A DNA stretch of 64,000 nucleotides from Acidiphilium sp. Its GTDB lineage: Bacteria; Pseudomonadota; Alphaproteobacteria; Acetobacterales; Acetobacteraceae. The notes beneath the pieces are model-generated. The model saw nothing but the letters and a program-made list of their open reading frames with translations. It did not search any database and had not been told where the DNA came from. Made by a program: the position numbers and the translations under genes. Positions 16,699-24,418 of this stretch are shown piece by piece (position 1 is the first letter of the stretch; each line of letters begins with the position of its first letter). Location of the stretch: assembly GCA_028688905.1 (NCBI GenBank), contig JAQTXH010000002.1:269061-333060 (forward strand). Reading direction: 5' to 3'.

Positions 16699-19504
16699 CT
16701 GGAACGAAATCCGTGCCCGCGCCGCGACATTCGCCGCCGAATGGCACGACGCCGCCTACGAAAAAGGCGAAACCCAAAGCTTCTACAACGAGTTTTTCGA
16801 CATTTTCGGCATCCGCCGCCGCCGCGTCGCCAGCTTCGAGGAACCGGTCAAACTCCTCGGCGGCAAGCGCGGCTTTCTCGATCTCTTCTGGAAAGGCACC
16901 CTGCTCGTCGAGCACAAAAGCGCCGGCCGCAGCCTCGTCCCCGCCAAAACCCAGGCGCTCGATTATTTTCCAGGCCTGAAAGAGGACGATCTCCCGCGCT
17001 TCCTCCTCCTCTCGGATTTCCAGACCTTCGAACTCTACGACCTCGACGAAGCCACCGAAACCCGCTTCCGCCTCGCCGATCTGCCGAAACACGTCGAGGC
17101 ATTCGGCTTCATCATGGGCGTCCAGGCCCGCACCTTCCGCGACCAGGACCCGGTCAACCTGCGTGCCTCCGCACTCATGCAGAAACTGCACGACGACCTG
17201 AAAGCCTCCGGCTTCGACGGCCACGCCCTCGAACTCTTCCTGGTCCGCCTCCTGTTCTGCCTGTTCGCCGACGATACAGGCATCTTCCCCGAACGCGGCA
17301 TGTTCCAGGCCTTCCTGACCGATCGCACCCGGCCGGACGGGTCCGACGCCGGCCCGCTGATCGGCCGATTGTTCGAAGTGCTGAACCAGCCCGAAACCCG
17401 CCGGCAGACCACGCTCGACGCCGATCTCGCCCTCTTCCCCTACATCAACGGCGATCTGTTCGCCGAGCGCCTGCCGTTGCCGGATTTCAACGCCGGAATG
17501 CGATCCACCCTGCTCGACGCATCAGCCTTCAACTGGGACGCCATCTCGCCGGCAATCTTCGGTGCCCTCTTCCAGGGGGTAATGACCCCGCAGGAACGCC
17601 GCGCCAAAGGTGCCCACTACACCACCGAAAAAAACATCCTGAAACTCATCGAACCGCTCTTCCTCGATGATCTCCGCGCCGAATTCGCCCGCCTGAAATC
17701 CCGGCGCGGCGCCGGTCGCGAAGCGGGTCTCCGTGCCTTTCACGATCACCTCGCCAGCCTGACCTTCTTCGACCCCGCCTGCGGTTGCGGCAACTTCCTC
17801 ATCATCGCCTACCGCGAACTGCGCGCGCTCGAAATCGACCTTCTGCTCGAAATCCACCGCGACCGGTTGGCCGACATCAAGGGCGGCCTCGCCACCTTCA
17901 ACGTCGCCACCTTCGTCAAGCTGGACGTCGACCAGTTCTATGGCATCGAACTCGAAGAGTTCCCCGCCCGCATCGCCGAAGTGGCCCTGTGGATGATGGA
18001 CCACATCATGAACAACCGCCTCACCCTGAGTTTCGGTGAAGCCTTCGCCCGCATCCCGCTGCGCAAATCGCCCCATATCCTGAATGCGGACGCTTTGGAA
18101 ACCGATTGGGCCGAATTTCTGCCACCCTCACGCTGCGCCTACCTGTTCGGCAACCCGCCTTTCCTCGGCGCGAAGGTGCAGACCGATGTCCAGCGTGCTC
18201 AGGTGCGCCGTATCGCCGCCCTCGGTGGCTCCGGCGGCACCCTCGATTACGTCACCGCATGGTTTCTCAAAGCCGGTGCCTATGTCGCCGATCAGCAAAC
18301 CCGCATCGCTTTCGTCGCAACCAACTCGATCACCCAAGGCGAACAGGTTGGCCAACTCTGGCCACTTCTGTTCGACCGGTACCGGCTGGAAATCGCCTTC
18401 GCCCACCGAACCTTCGCCTGGGGGTCGGATGCCAAGGGCGTTGCCCATGTCCACGTGGTCATCATCGGCCTGACGCCACGCGCCATCGAACCGCCACAAA
18501 AACGACTGTTCTCCTATGCGGACATCAAAGGCGAACCATCTGAGTCACGTTATGCGGCATTGTCATCTTACCTACTCGATGCCTCCGGTCTCACCGATCG
18601 GCATCTTGTCATTCATGAATCCGCTCAACCGCTATGCCCGACACCGAAACTCGTGATCGGTTCAAAGCCGATCGATCAAGGACACTACATCTTCGACAGG
18701 TCGGAACTTAGCGCATTTTTGAAAGCCGAACCGGATGCCACATCTCTGATGCACCCCTTCGTCGGGTCGGAGGAATATCTGAACGGCGGCGAGCGCTGGA
18801 TCTTGGCGTTGCAGAGCGCCGATCCGGACGGGCTCAAAAGAATGCACCGGGTTATGGAACGAGTCCAGGCGGTGCGAAAATTCCGCGAAAAGAGCGAGAG
18901 CGCGCCGACACGCGAACTCGCCAAGACCCCGACGCTCTACCACGTGAACATTATTCCGAACCGCCCGTTCTTGGTCATCCCCGAAGTCAGTTCGGAACGG
19001 CGGGAGTATCTGCCGATCGGATGGCTTGAACCGCCGGTCATCCCGAGTAGCCTTGTACGCGTGATGCTCGACGCCACCCTCTGGCATTTCGGCATCCTGA
19101 CCTCATCGATCCACATGGCGTGGCTCCGCCACATCGGCGGTCGTCTGAAAAGCGACTACCGCTATTCCATCGGCCTCGTTTACAACACCTTCCCCTGGCC
19201 TGACGCCGACGCCAAACAGCGCCAGCGGATCGAAACCCTCGCCCAGGCGGTGCTCGACGCGCGGGCACAATTTCCGGACGCAACCCTCGCCGCCCTCTAT
19301 GACCCCGACCTGATGAAACCAATCCTGCGCCGCGCCCACACGGCACTCGACGCGGCGGTCGATCGCCTCTACCGCCCGACCCCCTTCACCTCGGAACGCG
19401 AACGGGCCGAGCATCTGTTCACCCTCTACGAACGCCTGACCGCCCCCATCCTGCGCGCCATGCAACCAAAGTCGAAATCCCCCCGTCACCGTCCGAAGCG
19501 ATGA
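16688..19504 (+). CDS. MmeI-like type IIG restriction enzyme / DNA adenine methyltransferase
   Basis: A single 938-residue chain combining cleavage, methylation and sequence recognition. The N-terminal endonuclease part has a D-x-E-x-K-type motif: GFLDLFWKG with Asp65 and VEHKS with Glu75 and Lys77. A helical spacer follows to about residue 300. The methyltransferase core has motif I (FFDPACGCGNFLI, about 361-373) and the catalytic GNPPFLGAK (about 487-495), an N6-adenine signature. The target-recognition and C-terminal domains run to the end (HIGGRLKSDYRYS, YNTFPWPD). The length fits MmeI relatives (about 920 residues). There is no separate methylase or specificity gene beside it, as expected of this class. 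Start at ATG 16688 has no clear ribosome-binding site; see the upstream frame at 16645. Such genes are often horizontally exchanged. Confidence 0.9.
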   Translation: MRLSWNEIRARAATFAAEWHDAAYEKGETQSFYNEFFDIFGIRRRRVASFEEPVKLLGGKRGFLDLFWKGTLLVEHKSAGRSLVPAKTQALDYFPGLKEDDLPRFLLLSDFQTFELYDLDEATETRFRLADLPKHVEAFGFIMGVQARTFRDQDPVNLRASALMQKLHDDLKASGFDGHALELFLVRLLFCLFADDTGIFPERGMFQAFLTDRTRPDGSDAGPLIGRLFEVLNQPETRRQTTLDADLALFPYINGDLFAERLPLPDFNAGMRSTLLDASAFNWDAISPAIFGALFQGVMTPQERRAKGAHYTTEKNILKLIEPLFLDDLRAEFARLKSRRGAGREAGLRAFHDHLASLTFFDPACGCGNFLIIAYRELRALEIDLLLEIHRDRLADIKGGLATFNVATFVKLDVDQFYGIELEEFPARIAEVALWMMDHIMNNRLTLSFGEAFARIPLRKSPHILNADALETDWAEFLPPSRCAYLFGNPPFLGAKVQTDVQRAQVRRIAALGGSGGTLDYVTAWFLKAGAYVADQQTRIAFVATNSITQGEQVGQLWPLLFDRYRLEIAFAHRTFAWGSDAKGVAHVHVVIIGLTPRAIEPPQKRLFSYADIKGEPSESRYAALSSYLLDASGLTDRHLVIHESAQPLCPTPKLVIGSKPIDQGHYIFDRSELSAFLKAEPDATSLMHPFVGSEEYLNGGERWILALQSADPDGLKRMHRVMERVQAVRKFREKSESAPTRELAKTPTLYHVNIIPNRPFLVIPEVSSERREYLPIGWLEPPVIPSSLVRVMLDATLWHFGILTSSIHMAWLRHIGGRLKSDYRYSIGLVYNTFPWPDADAKQRQRIETLAQAVLDARAQFPDATLAALYDPDLMKPILRRAHTALDAAVDRLYRPTPFTSERERAEHLFTLYERLTAPILRAMQPKSKSPRHRPKR

Positions 19505-19526
19505 CAATGGCAAACCATCGTCTCCC

Positions 19527-19964
19527 TCAACCCTGCATTGGCCCCATCCGCCGCAGCGCACTGCGCCGATACGCCAACCACCCCACGGCCCCCAGAATAA
19601 TCGTCACCCCCACCGTCGCCCCAAACAACCCAATCCCCGCCGCCCCCACCCGAACAGCCACAATCAAAGCCCCCGCCGCAACAATCGGATCAGCCACCAT
19701 CAACACCCGAAACACCATCACCGCCGCAGCCCCGTACGACCCCATCCACAACGCCCAGACCGTCAGCGGCACCCCCAGCACCCAGAACACAGGCGCCCCC
19801 TGCGGAAACACCGCGCTATGATCGGTCAGCATCGACAGCGCGACAACCACGCACAACGACTCAAGATAAACCGCCAAAGTCGCAACGAACGTCGCCTTGT
19901 CACGCCGCAGAACCTGCCATTCCGGCGAATTAAGTCGCGGAGTCGTCATGCGCTGCCGGGTCAT
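19527..19964 (-). CDS. Unrecognised small membrane protein
   Basis: A 145-residue protein. A short basic N-terminus is followed by four predicted membrane segments: about 28-46 (FVATLAVYLESLCVVVALSM), 55-80 (FWVLGVPLTVWALWMGSYGA), 83-108 and 108-130 (AAGIGLFGATVGVTIILGAV). It begins five bases after the stop of the 275-residue gene with AAAGG eight bases before the ATG, so the two are an operon. It converges on the MmeI-like gene 22 bp away. No family was recognised; a transporter-like or holin-like function would be speculation. Confidence 0.6.
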   Translation of the reverse strand: MTRQRMTTPRLNSPEWQVLRRDKATFVATLAVYLESLCVVVALSMLTDHSAVFPQGAPVFWVLGVPLTVWALWMGSYGAAAVMVFRVLMVADPIVAAGALIVAVRVGAAGIGLFGATVGVTIILGAVGWLAYRRSALRRMGPMQG

Positions 19965-19968
19965 TCAT

Positions 19969-20796
19969 TCAACCTTTATGCGGTGTGCTGACCAGCCATA
20001 CGATCAGGTCATGAGTACTGCCTGTGCTGAGTGAACCCGTAATCGAAGCCGCAGCAGCAAGTGCAGCCAGGAGACGCTGCTTAACGACCTGACTGATCAA
20101 AGTCGCCGCTACCCTCTTGCCCCCCAGAAGCCCGAGCTGGCTGGTAACTAACTTGCGCTGCTGGCGTGACATCTGCCCGGCAGCAGCATCTCTCCAGTCG
20201 ACCCCCGCAGCGTCCAATGCATCGCGCGTTTCCATCACGTCCTTGATCGCGCCACCGACGCCAAGCAATCCAACAACATCGAGGCCGCGCATCGTCCAGA
20301 CAAACCCGGCACTGTTATCCATCGCGATATCGACCGACGAATACCCGGTTTCCATCGCACCGACCCGAAACACAGAAACCGAGCACGTCGCGCTTGTCGC
20401 AAGCGCGCCTCCCCACAACGCCGCGGTACCAAAGAGCGATTGTCCCCCTGTCACCGGAGCCGCCGCCGCCGTGCCGACCACGCCGATCCACGACAACACG
20501 GCCCCGCCACAGTTGAAACCCAGCGATAACCATTCGGTCGCGGGCGAAGTGGTGGCCGTGCGGATGTGCGGTACCGGCGCTGGGTGACGCCCGGTCGGCG
20601 ACCGCCGGTACTCGAACACGATCGTCTCCCCGCCGGCTGCTGCCGTCCTGACCGTGCGCGTCATCCCGTTCGCGATCAGCACGATGCCAAAACCTCGCGT
20701 TTCCGGCACGTGATCGACGGCTTTGATCAACGTCGCCGCGGATGGTGGCACACTGGAGCCGAACATGTCCGCTCGTGGTGTCAAAGCAACGCTCAC
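19969..20796 (-). CDS. Hypothetical 275-residue protein with central hydrophobic Gly/Ala region
   Basis: It starts at GTG 20796, chosen because GGGAGG lies six bases upstream; an in-frame ATG at 20886 lacks a site. Residues 1-75 are a beta-rich soluble part. A hydrophobic stretch (about 100-155, LSWIGVVGTAAAAPVTGG and ALWGGALATSATCSVSVF) could make two membrane passes. A helical C-terminus follows (GLDVVGLLGVGGAIKDVMET, QRKLVTSQLGLLGGKRVAATL). Proteins of this pattern occur as hypotheticals in proteobacteria, from memory. It resembles in outline the C-terminal parts of some secreted effectors, but nothing diagnostic is present. It is the first gene of a two-gene minus-strand operon. Confidence 0.6.
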   Translation of the reverse strand: MSVALTPRADMFGSSVPPSAATLIKAVDHVPETRGFGIVLIANGMTRTVRTAAAGGETIVFEYRRSPTGRHPAPVPHIRTATTSPATEWLSLGFNCGGAVLSWIGVVGTAAAAPVTGGQSLFGTAALWGGALATSATCSVSVFRVGAMETGYSSVDIAMDNSAGFVWTMRGLDVVGLLGVGGAIKDVMETRDALDAAGVDWRDAAAGQMSRQQRKLVTSQLGLLGGKRVAATLISQVVKQRLLAALAAAASITGSLSTGSTHDLIVWLVSTPHKG

Positions 20797-20946
20797 GGTA
20801 GCCTCCCTAACCTGACATGAGAAGAACAGTATTGCGGTGCCGCAAAGACCGCAACCGGCGTCCAAAACCACGTGTGCAATCGTCACGCGTCACAAAAACT
20901 AACATTCCCCTTGCCCACCCCCCACATCCCCAGCCTATAAAACCGC

Positions 20947-21385
20947 GTGACCCGAACCGCGCCCGCCCTGACCGAAGCCCAATCCCGATGCCTCAGCGCA
21001 TTGGTGGCCGTGCTGTGCGATCTGCTCCTCGCCCTCTGCGACGCAACCGATTTGCCGCCCGTCCTGCGCCGCCTCATCCACACCCAAATCACCACCCTGA
21101 AAACCCAGGCCGCCGCCCTGCTGGCCGCCCCCAACGGCGAACCCGCCATCAGGCAAACCCTCACCCTTCCCGCGCGGCTTCGCTTGGCTGCTGCGTCTGA
21201 TGCCCGGCACCCCAGGCACCCCCATCGTCGCCACCCACACGCGCCACCAACTGATCGAGTTCCTGGCCACGCCGGACCTGATCGCCCTGCTGGATGCCAA
21301 CCCCTCCCTCGGCCGCACCCGCCGCCCGCCCCGAACCGAACGAAAATCACGACCAATACACCTGCACCTTTTCACGCCCAAATAG
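20947..21385 (+). pseudogene. Frameshifted gene for a conserved Acetobacteraceae-type hypothetical protein
   Basis: A GTG-started frame reads sensibly to about 21145 (LTEAQSRCLSALVAVLCDLL, PPVLRRLIHTQ), then turns into His/Pro/Arg-rich nonsense. The +1 frame becomes coherent at the same place (FPRGFAWLLRLMPGTPGTPI, HQLIEFLATPDLIALLDANP) and runs to 21385. Together they give a plausible 145-residue product. The combined product resembles a short hypothetical protein that I recall as recurring in Acidiphilium-like genomes. The shift lies near the GAACCCGCCATCAGG stretch. Either it is a dead gene or a sequencing indel. Confidence 0.6.
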
Positions 21386-21462
21386 TTACGATATAGCAAT
21401 GAAATCGCCACGCTAATCCGTCGAGGTTTGACCCCGCCGCGCCGCAACCCTAAACCCCCATC

Positions 21463-23040
21463 ATGACCGAAACACCTGCAAACCCCCCGACATCCTGGCC
21501 ATTCCGTGAAGCGGAGCGGGTCGCGCAACGTCTCGCGCGCACGGAAAAAACCCATGCCTTGTTCGAAACCGGCTACGGCCCCTCCGGCCTGCCGCATATC
21601 GGCACCTTCATGGAGGTCGCCCGCACCTCCTGGATCAGACTCGCTTTCACCAAACTCACCGGCCTGCCCTCGAAACTCCTGGCGTTTTCCGATGATATGG
21701 ATGGGCTGCGCAAAGTCCCCGGTAACGTGCCACAGCAGGACATGCTTCACCGCTACATTGGCCAGCCCCTGACCAAGGTGCCCGACCCGTTCGCCACCCA
21801 TGACAGTTTCGGCGCGCACAACAACGCCCGCCTGCGCTCGTTCCTGGATTCGTTCGGCTTCGACTACGAATTTGCGTCTTCGACCGAGTATTACACCTCC
21901 GGGCGGTTCAACGATGCGCTGCGTGCGGTGGCGGCGAAGCATGACGTGATTCGCGACATCATCCGCCCGACCTTGGGGCCGGAGCGGCGGGCGAATTATT
22001 CGCCGATTTTGCCGCTGCATCCGCGCACCGGGGTGGTGATGCAGGTGGCGATCGATGAGGTCGATGTCGATGCTGGGAGCGTGACCTGGCGTGATCCGGA
22101 GACCGGCGTGGGGTACGAGACCTCGATTTTCGACGGGGCGGCCAAGCTGCAATGGAAAGCGGATTGGGCGATGCGGTGGTACGCGCTCGGGGTCGATTAC
22201 GAAATGTCGGGCAAGGATTTGATCGATTCGGTCCGGCTCTCGAGCGCCATCGTGCGGGCGATGGGGGCCGAACCGCCGGAAACCTTCACCTACGAATTGT
22301 TCCTCGACGACAAGGGCCAGAAAATCAGCAAGTCAAAGGGCAATGGGCTGTCGGTGGAGGACTGGTTGAATTATGCCCCGGCGGAAAGCCTGGGGCAGTT
22401 CATGTTCGCTTCGCCGCAACGGGCCAAGCGGTTGTTTTTCGATGTGATTCCGCGCGCGACCGATGATTATCTGACCAGCGTGGAAACATTGTGCGCCGGG
22501 ACCGGAGTGGCCGAGGATAATCCGGCCTGGTTCATTCATGGTGGAATGGTGCCCAATGCCTCGGGCAGCCCGGTACCATTCGGGATGCTGCTCAACCTCG
22601 CCTCGGTGGTGAATGCCGAGACGCCGGATATGCTGTGGGGGTTCATTCGGGCGTATCGGCCGGATGCGACGCCGGCGGCATCGCCGTTTCTGGCGCGGCT
22701 GGTCGATTATGCGGTGAAATATTATCAGGACTTCGTAAAGCCAGCCAAGCGGTATCGCGCGCCGAGCGAGGTCGAACGGGCGGCGCTCGAGGATCTGGCG
22801 GCGGGACTGGCGGCGATGCCGGTAGCGGCGGAGGCCGAGGCGTTGCAGACGTTGCTGTACGATGTCGGCAAGCGGCATCCGTTCGCATCGTTGCGGGACT
22901 GGTTTTCGTGCCTGTATCAGGTGCTGCTGGGGCAGAGTGAGGGGCCTCGGTTTGGTGGGTTCATTGCCCTGTATGGGGTGGCACCGACGATCAACCTGAT
23001 CGAACAAGCTCTTTCGCGCGAAATGGTCGCCGCTGATTGA
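21463..23040 (+). CDS. lysS: Lysyl-tRNA synthetase, class I
   Basis: Charges tRNA-Lys. This is the archaeal-type class I enzyme found in alphaproteobacteria, 525 residues. The HIGH-type motif is PHIGTF (residues 44-49) and the KMSKS-type loop is KISKSKGNG (about 287-295). Upstream CCCCCATC lacks an obvious ribosome-binding site, but the start is well placed. The gene is compositionally split: to about 21900 codons end mostly in C, after it mostly in G, with no break in the protein. Its 3' end overlaps the convergent glycosyltransferase gene by 50 bp. Confidence 0.95.
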   Translation: MTETPANPPTSWPFREAERVAQRLARTEKTHALFETGYGPSGLPHIGTFMEVARTSWIRLAFTKLTGLPSKLLAFSDDMDGLRKVPGNVPQQDMLHRYIGQPLTKVPDPFATHDSFGAHNNARLRSFLDSFGFDYEFASSTEYYTSGRFNDALRAVAAKHDVIRDIIRPTLGPERRANYSPILPLHPRTGVVMQVAIDEVDVDAGSVTWRDPETGVGYETSIFDGAAKLQWKADWAMRWYALGVDYEMSGKDLIDSVRLSSAIVRAMGAEPPETFTYELFLDDKGQKISKSKGNGLSVEDWLNYAPAESLGQFMFASPQRAKRLFFDVIPRATDDYLTSVETLCAGTGVAEDNPAWFIHGGMVPNASGSPVPFGMLLNLASVVNAETPDMLWGFIRAYRPDATPAASPFLARLVDYAVKYYQDFVKPAKRYRAPSEVERAALEDLAAGLAAMPVAAEAEALQTLLYDVGKRHPFASLRDWFSCLYQVLLGQSEGPRFGGFIALYGVAPTINLIEQALSREMVAAD

Positions 23041-24220
23041 TGACGCGCTCGAAAATGTCACGCTGACCGGCGCTGATGTCGCGCCAGCCGTGGGCCTCGG
23101 CGTAGGCGCGGGTCGCGGCACGGGGTGGCGGGTTGATGAGCAGGGTTTCGAGAGCTGAAGCGATGGCTTCGGGCGTGAAATCGGCGGCGATCAATCCGGC
23201 TTCGGGTGAGCGGACCACCTCGTCATTGCCAGGAGCTGGGGAAGCGATCACGGGGGTGCCGCAGGCCATGGCTTCAAGTAATACGTTCGCCCAGCCTTCG
23301 CGGCTGGAAGCGAGGATGAGTGCGTCGGCACCGCTGTAATAAAGCGGTAAGGCGGGTTGTGGCAGTGCGCCGGCCAGATGTACCCGGCCCGCAATGCCAC
23401 GCGCGACGGCCAGCCGGGTCAGTTTTTCGCGCTCCGGCCCGTCGCCCACAATGATCAGATCGAAACCGGCGAGGCGCGTGGTGGCGAGCCGGGCGAACGC
23501 CTCGATCACCCGATCGTGGCCCTTGCGCTCGATCAGATGGCCGACGGAGAGGCAATATGGCCGCAAGTATCCCAAAGCGGTCCGGGCAGCGGTGCGATCG
23601 GTTGGGGTGAAAAGATCGGTGTTGACGCCGTTGCGCAGGGTGGTGATTTTCGCAGGCATCGTACCGAGCGCGATCAGGCCGTGGCGAAGGGCGTCGCTGA
23701 CCGTGACGAGGGCGTCGGCGTGGTTGATTGCTTGGGCGATCAAGGCGCGGGGGCGGCGGAAATCAGGCCAGTGCGTGATGTCCGAACCGCGCGCGGTGAG
23801 CACCAGGGGCAAGGAAAAGTCGCGCGCCAGCCAGGCTGCGGCGACACCGTCGGGGTAGAGATAATGGGCGTCGATGGCGTCCGGCTGGTAGCCTTCGGCG
23901 ATCAGTTGGGTGAGGGCGGCTTTCAGCGCGCCATAGAGCGTATGTGGCGTCAGCGCCTGGCCAAATCGGGGGATCGCGAGGTAGCGAGGGTGACGAACAT
24001 CGATGCCGAAACGGGTTTCGCGCCTTGGGGCAGCGGCCTGATTTGCCCAGGTACCGAACCGATGATGGGTTGAGGGAAACCACGGTACGGGTGCCAACAC
24101 CACGCTTGTTACGTCTTCATCGGCGATCAGGTACCGCAGCCGGGTTTCCACGAACACGCCGTGCGAGGGCATCGACGCGCTGGGAAACAGGGTCGAGACG
24201 GTCACCAGCCGGATCGTCAT
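22991..24220 (-). CDS. Glycosyltransferase family 4
   Basis: A 409-residue GT-B enzyme, predicted to transfer a nucleotide-sugar residue in exopolysaccharide assembly. N-terminal Rossmann half: VSTLFPSASMPSHGVFVETR and DAHYLYPDGVAAAWLAR. C-terminal half: SVGHLIERKGHDRVIEAF, the EGWANVLLEAMACGTPVIAS donor-binding signature with its EX7E spacing, and SPAPGNDEVV. It starts in an ATGA overlap with the small membrane protein and ends inside lysS on the opposite strand. It is the last gene of the minus-strand arm of the exosortase locus, where a similar GT is common. Confidence 0.9.
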   Translation of the reverse strand: MTIRLVTVSTLFPSASMPSHGVFVETRLRYLIADEDVTSVVLAPVPWFPSTHHRFGTWANQAAAPRRETRFGIDVRHPRYLAIPRFGQALTPHTLYGALKAALTQLIAEGYQPDAIDAHYLYPDGVAAAWLARDFSLPLVLTARGSDITHWPDFRRPRALIAQAINHADALVTVSDALRHGLIALGTMPAKITTLRNGVNTDLFTPTDRTAARTALGYLRPYCLSVGHLIERKGHDRVIEAFARLATTRLAGFDLIIVGDGPEREKLTRLAVARGIAGRVHLAGALPQPALPLYYSGADALILASSREGWANVLLEAMACGTPVIASPAPGNDEVVRSPEAGLIAADFTPEAIASALETLLINPPPRAATRAYAEAHGWRDISAGQRDIFERVINQRRPFRAKELVRSG

Positions 24221-24411
24221 CGTCTCCGGTCCCGCCAGGAGGTGCGGGTGCGCGGCGGGGTGGTTACGTCTGTTGGGGGGGCGGTGTCATCCCGCCAGTC
24301 GAACGGCGACCATTTTTGCTTGCCTGGCGGAGCCTCACGACCTTCCTGCGTGACCCAATAGGCGAGCCACCCGATCGCGAACAATCCGCCGAGGAAAAAT
24401 AAGCCTTCCAT
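24217..24411 (-). CDS. Small single-span membrane protein in the exosortase locus
   Basis: Sixty-four residues. The N-terminal membrane segment is MEGLFFLGGLFAIGWLAYWV, followed by a charged, Pro/Arg-rich tail (WSPFDWRDDTAPPTDV, ending WRDRRR). The ATG at 24411 is chosen because the hydrophobic segment starts there and TAGG precedes it. An in-frame start at 24474 overlaps the upstream gene. Its stop overlaps the GT4 start by ATGA and it follows the ligase-like gene by seven bases, so it is translated within the same operon. I recognise no family. Confidence 0.65.
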   Translation of the reverse strand: MEGLFFLGGLFAIGWLAYWVTQEGREAPPGKQKWSPFDWRDDTAPPTDVTTPPRTRTSWRDRRR

Positions 24412-24418
24412 ACTGGGC

